A stretch of DNA of 64,000 nucleotides from the NCBI GenBank assembly GCA_035454885.1, contig DATIGE010000027.1, positions 1 through 64,000 of the forward strand. The letters run 5' to 3'. Under the pieces are notes generated by a model. The model had not been told where the DNA came from, did not search any database, and saw only the letters and a list, made by a program, of their open reading frames with translations. A program made the position numbers and the translations under genes. Origin of the DNA: a bacterium. GTDB lineage: Bacteria > UBA10199 > JACPAL01 > GCA-016699445. Below, piece after piece: positions 7,932-16,886 of the stretch. The stretch's first letter is position 1; each line of letters starts with the position of its first letter.

Positions 7932-8329
7932 TTTTCTTGCACCAGCGCCCGCAGAAAATCGAACACCGTGATGATCCCGACCATCTTGTCGCCGTCGCAG
8001 ACGGGCAGGGCGCCGATGTGCTTTTCGATCACCAGGGCGGCGGTCTTCCTGAGATCATCGTCCGGCGAGACTTTGTAGACCTTCGTAATCATCACGTCCT
8101 CCACGTGCAGATCGTCGCTCAACCGGTAGAGGTCGTTCCATTCCCTGAAGACATCCGCGATGTCGGGACGGCGCAGGTCCCGGTCGGTCACGAAACCAAC
8201 CAGTTTTTCGCCAACCACCACCGGCAAGTGGCGAAAACCGTTCTTCTTCATGATTTTGAAGGCCTCCTTGACGGAGGTGCCGGGGGTGACGGTGACGACC
8301 TTGGGGGTCATCCAGTCCTTGATCTTCAT
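7928..8329 (-). CDS. Tandem CBS-domain protein
   Basis: 133 aa made only of two CBS motifs, starting MKIKDWMTPKVVTV. The first covers residues ~8-60 and ends VTDRDLRRPD; the second ~75-130 and ends GIITVFDFL. Stand-alone CBS pairs bind adenine nucleotides and act as energy or redox sensors. Its ATG overlaps the stop of the PFOR/DHODH chimera (ATGA), so it is translationally coupled and may regulate that enzyme. AAAGGAG precedes the start. A paralogue lies at 22513-22962. Confidence 0.85.
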   Translation of the reverse strand: MKIKDWMTPKVVTVTPGTSVKEAFKIMKKNGFRHLPVVVGEKLVGFVTDRDLRRPDIADVFREWNDLYRLSDDLHVEDVMITKVYKVSPDDDLRKTAALVIEKHIGALPVCDGDKMVGIITVFDFLRALVQEK

Positions 8330-10557
8330 GATCCGCTCCTTTGAACGTTTCGTGATTCTTCTCCGGACGGGCGCCGTCGATCACGCGCGAAAAAATCGCC
8401 GGCCTCCTTGACGGAACCGAAGCCCTTGGACTCCATCCAGGCCTTGAGGACCTCCTGCAGGCGCCGGAGGTTGTCCGCCTCGGGAGTGACGTAAACGGCG
8501 CTGACGCCCGAGAGCAGGGCGCCAAGGACGTCCCCGGAGGCCGAGACGGGTCCCGCCGCTCCCAAATCGATTCCTTCGCGAGGGAGCGTCCCCAACACGG
8601 GGAGGGCGAGACGGAAAATCTGATGGCCCGGAAGAAGGACCTCGTCCCTCCTCTCGAGCGAATCCGGGTGGGGGACCGGCCCCTGCGGCGTTCGGAACAA
8701 CACCAGGGCCTTGAGTCCGGCCTGGGACAGGGAGCCGAATTCCTCCTTCAGAAAAGGACAGAGGCCGGGCGTGATGCGTGCGGCGACGGGAATGCGGACG
8801 GCGGCGCTCACGAGCTGGATGATTCGCAAGGGGTCGGCGGATCCGCCTTCCTCGGACGACTTCAGAAACAACTCGATGGCGTCCGCCCCGGCCTGTTCGA
8901 CGGCGAAGGCGAGCGCCAGCCAGTTCTTTTCCGAAACGGCCTCGATGCCGGCGATCACCGGCGTTTCGACGGCGGATTTCCAACCTCGCAGGAGCTCCAG
9001 ATGACGTTCGAGCGGAGGCCGGGCCTCGAAGCCCGGTTCAGGCTCGCCGCGGTTCAAGGCCAAGAACGTCTTCCAAGCCTCGCGGTCGAGCTCCTCCTCC
9101 GAGATCGGGCCGAAGAACAAGGCGCCGATGGGTGCCGCCGCCAGGTCTTGCCGGGGGGCTTCTTCCGAGACGCACGCGATGAACGGAGACCCGAGGCGGA
9201 ACCCCATGTAGGCGGTCCTCACGTCGGTCGCGCCGGCGGAAGGACGGGCGGGGAAGTTCCCCTCTCCGGCGTGGAGCGGAAGGACCGGGGCCGGCCGCGG
9301 GGACGAAAGCGTTATCTCGCGGCGAGCGAGGTCCATCGCCCGCCGGTGGGCGTCGACGATTTCGCCGCTGAATTCCCCCCAGCGGTCCTGGACGGCCTCC
9401 GAAACGGTCTCGAAGGCCCCCTCCGCCGGAAGCCCCAGCCAGGTCTCGGAATCGAGCAGGGACAGCAGGCTTGCGGTGAGGATGGGGCTGACGACGTCTC
9501 CCAGTCCGGCGCGCCGGGCGATGTCGCGCAAGTCCAACGAACGTTCCCGTAAGTCCGGTCCCGAGGCCGTGAGAAGAGGCCCCGCGAGAGAGATCGTCAG
9601 CGACGGCCGGAGGACGGGACCGTGACGCCGGATGGGGTTCCGGGAAAGGCGCAGGTGGATCCCGGTCGTTCCGCCCTCCGTGATCGTGTAGCACTGAAAG
9701 TACGAAGGGGATCGGGAGGATATGTTTTTGAGCAGTTCACGGACGGCGGTTTGCGCCTCGCCCCCCGACCCGCCGTCCCGGAGAATCGCTTCGAAAACGT
9801 CTTCCGGGGACGGGGATGAGGGGGACAAATCCGTGATGGGGGGGAGGGTCGTGAACCACGACCAGCCGCCGACGATGCCTTGGTGAATCGCCGCGAGGAC
9901 GTCCGCCTGCAGGACCTTGGTCGCCGCCAGGCTCCGGACCGTTGATGGAAAGGAATCCAAGAAACGGCGGCCGTCGAACGGCCGCCACAGGCGGACGCGG
10001 ACGACGCCGGTTTCCGCGTCCGGGCCGGCGTCTTGCCCCAGAGTCGCCGCGATCCGCGAGGGTTCGGCGGGGCCGGTATATTCGTAGGCGCCATAGGAGC
10101 GGCCGGTGATCGCCTTCAGACGCGCGCACAGGCGTTCGAAAGCCTCGGCGGCGGTTTCCTGGGGGGGCTTTCGGATTTCGGCGGATGCGCCCCAGTCCTC
10201 CCGCGCCAGGACGTCGATCTTGGCGAACTCGCGTCCCACCCAGCGGCGGTCGAAAAAATGGAGGACCGGGCGGCCGGTGTCCCGCGCCAGAAGCGAGGCC
10301 ACGGCGGCCATGTCGGACGCCTCTTGGGCCGAGCCCGAGGCGATGAGGGGAATGTCCTGCGACGTGAACGGGGCGAGTTCGGAAGGGTCGTCGACGGCCA
10401 CGTGAAAGGCGCGCGTGGCGCGGGCGTCCTTGTTGTGCAGGATTTCCAGGAGACTTGAATAATCCTTCGGCAGCTCGAAAACGGTCCCCTCCCAGGCCTC
10501 GGCCGTTCCCTTCACGGCTTCGATGCCTTCGAGGGCCTGGAGCGAGGGGCTTCTCAT
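8326..10557 (-). CDS. Chimera of PFOR alpha-like and dihydroorotate dehydrogenase-like domains
   Basis: 743 aa. Residues ~60-330 follow pyruvate:ferredoxin oxidoreductase domain order: GSAQEASDMAAVASLLA...HFFDRRWVGREFAKID, then ITGRSYGAYEYTGPAEPSRIA, then RVRLWRPFDG...LPSTVRS-type text, then a YTITEGGTTGIHLR stretch like the gamma-domain GxxDGTVGANK. Residues ~445-715 follow a DHODH-like TIM barrel: YMGFRLGSPFIA, VIAGIEAVSEKNW, EQAGADAIEL, IPVAARITP, VSASGDVLGALLSGVSAVYV. TPP- and Fe-S-binding regions of PFOR are absent and both halves have drifted. In some genomes intact nifJ and a DHODH-like gene are neighbours; here they appear merged. Catalysis is uncertain; a regulatory or scaffold role is possible. 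Confidence 0.7.
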   Translation of the reverse strand: MRSPSLQALEGIEAVKGTAEAWEGTVFELPKDYSSLLEILHNKDARATRAFHVAVDDPSELAPFTSQDIPLIASGSAQEASDMAAVASLLARDTGRPVLHFFDRRWVGREFAKIDVLAREDWGASAEIRKPPQETAAEAFERLCARLKAITGRSYGAYEYTGPAEPSRIAATLGQDAGPDAETGVVRVRLWRPFDGRRFLDSFPSTVRSLAATKVLQADVLAAIHQGIVGGWSWFTTLPPITDLSPSSPSPEDVFEAILRDGGSGGEAQTAVRELLKNISSRSPSYFQCYTITEGGTTGIHLRLSRNPIRRHGPVLRPSLTISLAGPLLTASGPDLRERSLDLRDIARRAGLGDVVSPILTASLLSLLDSETWLGLPAEGAFETVSEAVQDRWGEFSGEIVDAHRRAMDLARREITLSSPRPAPVLPLHAGEGNFPARPSAGATDVRTAYMGFRLGSPFIACVSEEAPRQDLAAAPIGALFFGPISEEELDREAWKTFLALNRGEPEPGFEARPPLERHLELLRGWKSAVETPVIAGIEAVSEKNWLALAFAVEQAGADAIELFLKSSEEGGSADPLRIIQLVSAAVRIPVAARITPGLCPFLKEEFGSLSQAGLKALVLFRTPQGPVPHPDSLERRDEVLLPGHQIFRLALPVLGTLPREGIDLGAAGPVSASGDVLGALLSGVSAVYVTPEADNLRRLQEVLKAWMESKGFGSVKEAGDFFARDRRRPSGEESRNVQRSGS

Positions 10558-11705
10558 TCAGCGAGCTCCCGCAGGCGGTCGATCCTCGCCGGCATGTCGG
10601 GGGGCAGATCCAGACCCTGGCTTCCCGAGAAGCCGAAGGTCGTTTCCTGCAGCCAGCGGTCGAAGCACTTCTTGGCGGTCTCGGAGTGCGGCAGGCCGGT
10701 GACGCACGCCTCCAGGTAGTATTCGTCCAGGTTCCAAAGGAGGGGATCCTCGAGAACCGAGTGGGAGACGCCCAGGATCCGCAAGGCCTCGGCCTTCTGT
10801 TCCGGCGTGGTCGGCCGCGCGAGGGTTTCCTGGGCAAACGAAACGGCGCGGAGATAACTCACGTCCCCGGCGTGGTCCGCCTGGTAGGTCTGGAGGGTCT
10901 GAGCGCGGTCCACGAGCCGCCGGGCCTTCTCAAGCCACGAAACGGCGGGGGCCGACGGGTCGAGGCTCTTTTCCCTCTTCCATTCGCCCACGTCCTTTTT
11001 CCAGGCCTCAATCTGTCCGCGGAAAAAGCCGGAGAGATCCTTCCTTGCGTGGACGCGATCCAGGATCTCCTGAGCGAGCTTGGGGTCCTGCTTCACTCGG
11101 ACCGCGATCGTCAGGGCATTCCTCACGGCGTGCGGCAGTTCCGTCGACCGCGCGGCCACCGAAGGCTCCTTGGCGAGAATGTCCTGATAAAGGGAAATGG
11201 CCTTGTCGAACTGGCGGGTGGCGGCGAGGAATTCCGCCTTCTGGAAGGGCGTGAGCTTCAAGGCGTCCAGTCGGCGGCCGCCGTCCCGGAACGTCTTGCC
11301 GGTCGCGGAACTCGTGTGGCACTCGAAGCAGAACCCGGTCGCCGTGCGGATGCGGTTCCTCAGGTAGACGGGATTCCCGGATTTTGCCGCCTCTTTCAAG
11401 TCGGCCAGGTATTCGGAGTAGACCGAGGCCACGGCGGAGAGTCCCGGACGCGTCGCGCCGGTCACCTCCGGCATGACGTGCGCGATGCCCTCCAGCCGGT
11501 CGATGAGCGCCACGATCTTGGCGTAATTGGCGGCCTTGCGAAAACTCTCGGGCGAGGCCGCGATTTCTTGAAGTTCCAAGATCGTGGCGAAGTTCTGATT
11601 CATCATCGGCTTGAGTTCTTCGGTCGAGGCTTGCTCTGCGCGCGCGGCGGGCGTCAGGATCAGCGAAAGGAACGAAAAGACAGAGAGAAATAAGGTTGTC
11701 TTCAT
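10554..11705 (-). CDS. Periplasmic monohaem c-type cytochrome-like protein, mostly helical
   Basis: 383 aa from the ATG at 11705, which begins a clear signal peptide (MKTTLFLSVFSFLSLILTPAARA). One haem c motif, CFECH, lies near residue 132. The remainder (FQKAEFLAATRQFDKAISLYQDILAKEP and later repeats) looks like TPR/solenoid helices. The frame extends upstream to 11804 but the extra residues look non-secretory. A GGAGGAG sits ~20 nt before the chosen ATG, a long spacing. The 3' end overlaps the chimera gene by 4 nt. Confidence 0.7.
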   Translation of the reverse strand: MKTTLFLSVFSFLSLILTPAARAEQASTEELKPMMNQNFATILELQEIAASPESFRKAANYAKIVALIDRLEGIAHVMPEVTGATRPGLSAVASVYSEYLADLKEAAKSGNPVYLRNRIRTATGFCFECHTSSATGKTFRDGGRRLDALKLTPFQKAEFLAATRQFDKAISLYQDILAKEPSVAARSTELPHAVRNALTIAVRVKQDPKLAQEILDRVHARKDLSGFFRGQIEAWKKDVGEWKREKSLDPSAPAVSWLEKARRLVDRAQTLQTYQADHAGDVSYLRAVSFAQETLARPTTPEQKAEALRILGVSHSVLEDPLLWNLDEYYLEACVTGLPHSETAKKCFDRWLQETTFGFSGSQGLDLPPDMPARIDRLRELAE

Positions 11706-11825
11706 GGTGAATGCGATTATGGGAATCTCCTCCGAAGAAACATGGCCTTGCTCATACCAAAAGTCCACCGCCGAGTCATCCGGAACCTCGTTCGAAGACC
11801 GCAAGAAGGTCGCGTCTGTTTCGTC

Positions 11826-13319
11826 TCAGCGCACCACCACCACATCCTCATTTTCTCCCACGTACCGTCGTGCGAACGATAGCTCCTGCTCGTTCTCCGC
11901 AAAGATCGTGTAGAGCGGTGCGCCCTTTTTGACCGCGTCGCCCGTCTTGGCGTGCAGGTAAACGCCGGCGGCCGGGTCGGTGGGGGCGCCGGCGAGTTTG
12001 GCGACCCGCGCCAGCTTGAGGTTGTGCAGGGACGCGATGCGGCCGGAGGCGGGACTGCCGATCGTCGCCTTGTGGGAGGCCTTGGCCCAGGGCTTCAGCG
12101 TTCCCTGCTTGGTCGCGATCGCCAGGAACTTTTTGAGCGCGTGGCCGGAGTCGAGGATGCCGCGCGCGGCCGCGGCGCCTCGGCCTTTGGCGATCTTGTC
12201 CGCGAATTCCAAGAGCTCGCCCGCGAGTGCAATCGATTTCTCCCTCAGGTCGGCGGGGGCGTCATCGCGCCCCTCGAGGACCTTCATCACGTCCTGGGCC
12301 TCCAAGACCGGGCCGATGCCGCGGCCGACGGGCTGGCCCCCGTCCGTAAAGACCACGCGCACCTTGAGGCCGATCCGTCGCCCGACGCGCTCGAAGAGTC
12401 GCTTGAGACGGAGGGCGTGGGCCTTGGAACGGACCTTGGCCGTGGGACCGACGGGGATGTCGAGGAGGACGTGGGTCGATCCCGCCGCCCTTTTCTTGGA
12501 GAGGATCGAGGCGATCATCTGACCTTCGGAATCCAGGGAGAGCGGGCGTTCCACCGAAATGATGATATCGTCGACGGGCGCCAGGTGAAGGGCGCCGCCC
12601 CACGCGATGCACGCCTTCTCCTGCGACACGATCCTCTTCATGTCTTTCAGGGAGAGGCGGACGTTCGTGATTTGCTCCATGGTGTCGGCCGTGCCCGCGG
12701 GCGAGGTGATCGCACGCGAGGAGGTCTTGGGAATCGGAATTCCGAAGGCTGCCACGATGGGAACGATGATCATCGTGGTGCGGTTGCCCGGGATGCCGCC
12801 GATGCAGTGCTTGTCGAGGACGATCGGCAGTTTCCAGCGGATGGTCTCGCCGGTCGCGATCATCGCCTCGGTGAGCCATACGATCTCGTTCTCCGTCAGC
12901 CGCTTTTGGGCGCAGGCGACGACGAAGGCGGTCAGTTCGATGTTCGAGTAGCGGTAGGCGGCGACGTCGCGGACGATGCCCAGGATCTCGCAGCGGCTCA
13001 AGACCCGACCGTCGAGCTTTTTGCGGACGAAGTCGGTAGAATGCAGAGGGTTGGGGTGGGCGAGCGAGACCTCCGCCCCTTCCGGGGCCCCCAGTCGGCG
13101 GAAAGCGGTGATGGAGAAGCCGATCTCGCCCTCGTGGATCATGTTGTTTTCGGTCATGTTGAGGGTGGCCAGGATCGACTTCTTGCCGTAACGGATCTCG
13201 ATCTTGGAGAGGGCGGCGAAGCCCAGGCTCTTGCAGATCTCGCAGCCGACCGGCATGTAGACGATGTTCTCGCGGTAGGTGTCGATGCCCACCTTGCGGA
13301 CGCGAAGGGTTGCCGTCAT
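11826..13319 (-). CDS. AMP/thymidine phosphorylase-family enzyme
   Basis: 497 aa, longer than bacterial DeoA (~440) and matching the ~500-aa archaeal-type AMP phosphorylase subfamily with an extra N-terminal domain (residues 1-85). Active-site text is well conserved: DKHCIGGIPGNRTTM, IPKTSSRAITSPAGTADTME, and a C-terminal barrel region (LHAKTGDAVKKGAPLY). It phosphorolyses nucleosides or nucleoside monophosphates to (phospho)ribose-1-phosphate. Start chosen at 13319, where ATGA overlaps the mutase stop. No RuBisCO or ribose-bisphosphate isomerase is in the window. Confidence 0.82.
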   Translation of the reverse strand: MTATLRVRKVGIDTYRENIVYMPVGCEICKSLGFAALSKIEIRYGKKSILATLNMTENNMIHEGEIGFSITAFRRLGAPEGAEVSLAHPNPLHSTDFVRKKLDGRVLSRCEILGIVRDVAAYRYSNIELTAFVVACAQKRLTENEIVWLTEAMIATGETIRWKLPIVLDKHCIGGIPGNRTTMIIVPIVAAFGIPIPKTSSRAITSPAGTADTMEQITNVRLSLKDMKRIVSQEKACIAWGGALHLAPVDDIIISVERPLSLDSEGQMIASILSKKRAAGSTHVLLDIPVGPTAKVRSKAHALRLKRLFERVGRRIGLKVRVVFTDGGQPVGRGIGPVLEAQDVMKVLEGRDDAPADLREKSIALAGELLEFADKIAKGRGAAAARGILDSGHALKKFLAIATKQGTLKPWAKASHKATIGSPASGRIASLHNLKLARVAKLAGAPTDPAAGVYLHAKTGDAVKKGAPLYTIFAENEQELSFARRYVGENEDVVVVR

Positions 13320-14743
13320 GAAGCCGCCTTTTTCATCCGGTCGATGAACGTCTCGTCCGTCGATTCGCCATAAATCCTCAAGAGAGGTTCGGTCTTGGAG
13401 CGCCGGATCAGGATCCAGCCCGAACGAAAGGACCACTTCACCCCGTCCAACGTCGATGTCTCCAAGACCGCTTCGCCCACGGCCCGTTCCCACAGGAGGG
13501 GATCGAGCCATTTTTCAGCCTCCTCCCGGGAAGGCAGTTTCAGATCGACGCGATGATAATGAAAATGTCCGTACCGCCGTCCCAGGTCCGCGATCAACTC
13601 CGGAATCGTTCTTCCCGTCGTTGCCAGCATTTCCAGGACCAGACCGTGCGCCATGAGACCGTCTTTGAAGGGAAGGTGAGGGCCGTACGCCATCCCGCCC
13701 GTTTCTTCGAAGCCGATCAGAGGATTTGGGTCTTCCACCATGTGGCGGCCCATGCTCATGAAGCCCACGGGCTCGATCCTCAAGGGAACGCCGAAGTCCG
13801 CGCAAACCCGCCGTGTGAGCTCCGAACAGCTCACCGTTTGAGACACCGTCCCGCGCTCGCCGCGAATGGCCAGCAGGTACCAAGCCATCAATGTGCCCAG
13901 GGGATTGTTTTGGACGTAGAGGCCGGCGTGATCCATCGCCGAAAACCGGTCGCCGTCCACGTCGGTCGCAAGCCCCGCGATCGCGCCTGATCTTGGGACG
14001 AGGGCGCCCAGTTCCGTGAGGGAGGTCGCGTCGGGTTCCAGACGCCGCCGTCCGAAGGTGGGTTCCATCGCCATGGGAACGCCGGTCTGTCGGACGCCCA
14101 GCGAATCGAGAAAGAGCGGAAAGAGCGGCGTGACCGTCCCGGCGAAGGCGTCCCAGGCGACGGAGAGGCCGGCCGCCCGGATCTTGGCGGCATCGACGTG
14201 TTTGAGGATCGAATCGATGTAACGCCGGCGAAGGGCCTCGACGTCCGCGAGTCCGGCAAAGCGGCGATGAAGGTCAAAGTGTAAGGGCGAATCTCGTGAA
14301 AAGCCCCCTTCGGGGTGTATTCTCCCTTCCAAGATCTCATTCGCGCGTTTCTCAATCCGATCGGCCAGATCCCGCCCGATCAGGGCCCCGGAGGCGTCGA
14401 GGACCTTGAGGCCGTTGTAGTAGTACGGATTGTGGCTGGCGGTGACGACCAACCCGAAATCGTACGGGGTGTCGCGCGCCAGTGTCGCGACGCCGGGCGT
14501 TGGAAACATCTCCGGGATCAGATCGACCGACCAGCCCAGCGTCTCCAAGAGCGCGGCGACATGATGGCCGAACTCCTTCGAGAGAAACCGGTTGTCGAAG
14601 CCGACGATCGCCCGCCGCGGGGGTAAGAGGCCCGCCAGGGCGGAAACGACCGCCGAAAGCCGGGCGACGGTGAAACCTTCCGCGGTGACGGCCCGCCAAC
14701 CGGAGTCGCTGATATGAAGTCTTGAAGAACTGATATTCGTCAT
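13316..14743 (-). CDS. Phosphohexomutase family protein (PGM/PMM type)
   Basis: 475 aa of the alpha-D-phosphohexomutase family. The phosphoserine loop is VVTASHNPYYYNG (~residue 100), the metal loop is TDVDGDRFSAMD (~245), the sugar-binding loop is GFEETGGMAYGP (~335), and a phosphate-binding RSGWILIRRSKTEP lies near the C-terminus. It isomerises sugar 1-phosphates and 6- or 5-phosphates. Translational coupling with the phosphorylase makes ribose-1-phosphate (phosphopentomutase activity) a sensible substrate, but glucose or mannose phosphate cannot be excluded. Confidence 0.85.
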   Translation of the reverse strand: MTNISSSRLHISDSGWRAVTAEGFTVARLSAVVSALAGLLPPRRAIVGFDNRFLSKEFGHHVAALLETLGWSVDLIPEMFPTPGVATLARDTPYDFGLVVTASHNPYYYNGLKVLDASGALIGRDLADRIEKRANEILEGRIHPEGGFSRDSPLHFDLHRRFAGLADVEALRRRYIDSILKHVDAAKIRAAGLSVAWDAFAGTVTPLFPLFLDSLGVRQTGVPMAMEPTFGRRRLEPDATSLTELGALVPRSGAIAGLATDVDGDRFSAMDHAGLYVQNNPLGTLMAWYLLAIRGERGTVSQTVSCSELTRRVCADFGVPLRIEPVGFMSMGRHMVEDPNPLIGFEETGGMAYGPHLPFKDGLMAHGLVLEMLATTGRTIPELIADLGRRYGHFHYHRVDLKLPSREEAEKWLDPLLWERAVGEAVLETSTLDGVKWSFRSGWILIRRSKTEPLLRIYGESTDETFIDRMKKAAS

Positions 14744-14794
14744 GGAACTAGTCGAAATTTCTGGCTAATGTGCCACATTACTGGAGGTCCGGCT

Positions 14795-15721
14795 ATGGCA
14801 CAGTTGAAGATTCTTTGGGGCGTGAATCCCTTTCAGGATGGGAGCGAGATCCGGCGAAAAGGGGAGCTCTTCCTGAAATCCTTGGGAGGAAAGCCTCGCA
14901 CGGTCACGCCGGTCTATGTCTCGAGTCCGATGGAGCTGCAAATCGCGCTCGAGTTCAGCGTTCCCTTGCAGGAGCGGTACCGTCAGGTGGCGGAGCAAAG
15001 CCTGAAGAAATATCTCTCCAAGGTGAAAGGGTTGCCGCTCCGTCCCGCCCGCGTGATCATCGAGTCCTCTCCGGGCCTCGCCGCCGCGTCGAAGGCGCTC
15101 GCGGTGCATGCCGCCCGTGAAAAGGCGGATGCCGTCGCCGTCGGAACGCATGCGCGGTCGGGCTGGACGCGATTCGTCCTGGGCAGCTATGCGGAATCCC
15201 TCCTGGCGTTCTCCCGGACGCCGCTCGTTTTCCTGAACCCCCGCGCCCGGGTCGCCGGCAAGATCCGGAAGATCCTCTTCGCGACCGACCTGAGCCCCGC
15301 TTCGCGCAAGGCATTCGCCTTCTTGTGCCGTTTCGCCGCGGCGACGGGCGCGTCCGTCGAGGTGCTGCACGCCGTCGAGACGCCCCGGCATTGGGCCACG
15401 ACCTACGGCCTTCTCCTCGCCGGATCCCGCGCCTTGACGATCGACGAGTATCTGGCGGATCTTCGCGAAACGGGTCTGCGGAAGATCGGGGCGTTCTTGA
15501 AGATCGCCAAGTCGGCGGGGGTCAAGGCCTTGCCGCGAGTCGAGGTCGCTCCCCGACGCGTGTCCGACATCGTTCTGAAGGCGGCGGACTCCGACCATGT
15601 GGACATGATCGCGCTTGCCGCCCAGAGCAGCCGTCTCCGAGCCGGTCTTCTGGGCAGCGTGGCACGCGACGTTCTACGATGGTCCCGGGTTCCCGTCTGG
15701 ATCTGGAACGCCGTCCGGTGA
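14795..15721 (+). CDS. Tandem universal stress protein (UspA family)
   Basis: 308 aa from the ATG at 14795, preceded by TGGAGG at good spacing. Two Usp domains: residues ~1-145 (VGTHARSGWTRFVLGSYAESLL, the usual GxHGRxGxxxxxxGS nucleotide loop) and ~150-308 (KILFATDLSP, and a second loop ALAAQSSRLRAGLLGSVARDVLRWSRVPV that lacks the canonical Gly-x2-Gly). The second domain may not bind ATP. The gene is divergent from the mutase operon, and its 3' end overlaps the convergent MFS gene by 48 nt. Confidence 0.85.
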   Translation: MAQLKILWGVNPFQDGSEIRRKGELFLKSLGGKPRTVTPVYVSSPMELQIALEFSVPLQERYRQVAEQSLKKYLSKVKGLPLRPARVIIESSPGLAAASKALAVHAAREKADAVAVGTHARSGWTRFVLGSYAESLLAFSRTPLVFLNPRARVAGKIRKILFATDLSPASRKAFAFLCRFAAATGASVEVLHAVETPRHWATTYGLLLAGSRALTIDEYLADLRETGLRKIGAFLKIAKSAGVKALPRVEVAPRRVSDIVLKAADSDHVDMIALAAQSSRLRAGLLGSVARDVLRWSRVPVWIWNAVR

Positions 15722-16882
15722 CGGCTTCGGGCGCGGCCGGTCGCTCGGAAGAAGTGTCAGAAGCATCGTGGTCACCACGGTCAGCCCCGCGTTCAACAGA
15801 AACGCGAATCGGGAGTTCACGTGGTCCCAGATGAGACCGAAGAGCAGCGAGGCCGGCAGGAGACCCATGCCGTAGGCGAAGTAATACCAACCCAGGGTCG
15901 TCGCCCGGACTTCGCTCGTGGCCACGGTGGCCGGGTAGGCCCGTTCGGCGGGCTCGATCAGCCCCGTATGAAACCCGTAAGCCGCGATGAGTCCCCAGGC
16001 GATGGGAAGGCTTCCATTGAAGGCGAATCCCGCGTAAATCACCGAAAAGAGAATCCACCCCAGGGCGATCGTCCGCCGCCGGCTCCAGGCGTCCGACAGG
16101 CGGCCTCCCACGTAGGTCGCGACGAGCGTCGAGATCGTCATCGCGAACCATGCCATCGGCATTTGGTAGGGGGCGAGACCCAGATCCTTCATCTTCATGA
16201 TGAGAAAGAGCTCGGATGGCGTCGTGAGCGCGGAGAGGAACATGAGGGCCACGTAGATCTTCATCGCGCGCGGAAGCCTTTTCCAGGAAAGCCCGGAGGA
16301 GGACGGCGGCGCCTGCGCGGGCACCGTTTTGATGAAACGCGGTATGATCAAAACCGAGAGGATCGCGGGAATGCTGGCGACGAGAAATAGGGTCGGGAGC
16401 TTGATGGAAAACGCCGCCAGAATCGCCGTCGCGGCGAGGGGGCCGATGAGCGAACCCGTGTGGTCCATCATGCGCTGAATGCCGAAGGCCTCCCCCCAGC
16501 GGGATTTTTCCATCGACTCCGTCAATAGCTGGTCGCGCGGCGCGGTGCGGATGCCCTTGCCGAAGCGATCGAGAATGCGGACGGAGAGCGTGACCTCCGG
16601 AAGAGGAAGGGCGTAGAAGAGCCGCGCAAAGGTGCAGAGGGCGTAACCCCCGATCGTGAGCGCCTTGCCCTTGCCCCGGCGGTCCGCATACCAGCCGGAA
16701 AAGAGCATCGTCATGTTGGAGATGGAACTCGCGAGCCCTTCCATCACCCCCAAAAAGCTCGCCCCCAATCCCATCGTCGCGAGATAAGCCGGAAGCAGCG
16801 GCGTGATGACGTCAGCCGTGACGTCGTTGAAGAGGCTCAAAAGGCCCAGGAGGAGGACGTTGCGGGGAATCCGCCGGGACAT
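15674..16882 (-). CDS. Major facilitator superfamily transporter
   Basis: 402 aa, 12 predicted membrane segments. The N-half has the FNDVTADVITPLLP helix-1 text and GWYADRRGKGKAL as the loop 2-3 motif; RILDRFGKGIRTAPRD lies near residue 105. These resemble MFS subfamilies annotated as metal or drug exporters, but the substrate cannot be read. It starts 4 bp after the first of three cytochrome genes, so it is the last gene of the ATPase-cytochrome operon. Confidence 0.83.
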   Translation of the reverse strand: MSRRIPRNVLLLGLLSLFNDVTADVITPLLPAYLATMGLGASFLGVMEGLASSISNMTMLFSGWYADRRGKGKALTIGGYALCTFARLFYALPLPEVTLSVRILDRFGKGIRTAPRDQLLTESMEKSRWGEAFGIQRMMDHTGSLIGPLAATAILAAFSIKLPTLFLVASIPAILSVLIIPRFIKTVPAQAPPSSSGLSWKRLPRAMKIYVALMFLSALTTPSELFLIMKMKDLGLAPYQMPMAWFAMTISTLVATYVGGRLSDAWSRRRTIALGWILFSVIYAGFAFNGSLPIAWGLIAAYGFHTGLIEPAERAYPATVATSEVRATTLGWYYFAYGMGLLPASLLFGLIWDHVNSRFAFLLNAGLTVVTTMLLTLLPSDRPRPKPSPDGVPDPDGNPGPS

Positions 16883-16886
16883 GAGA

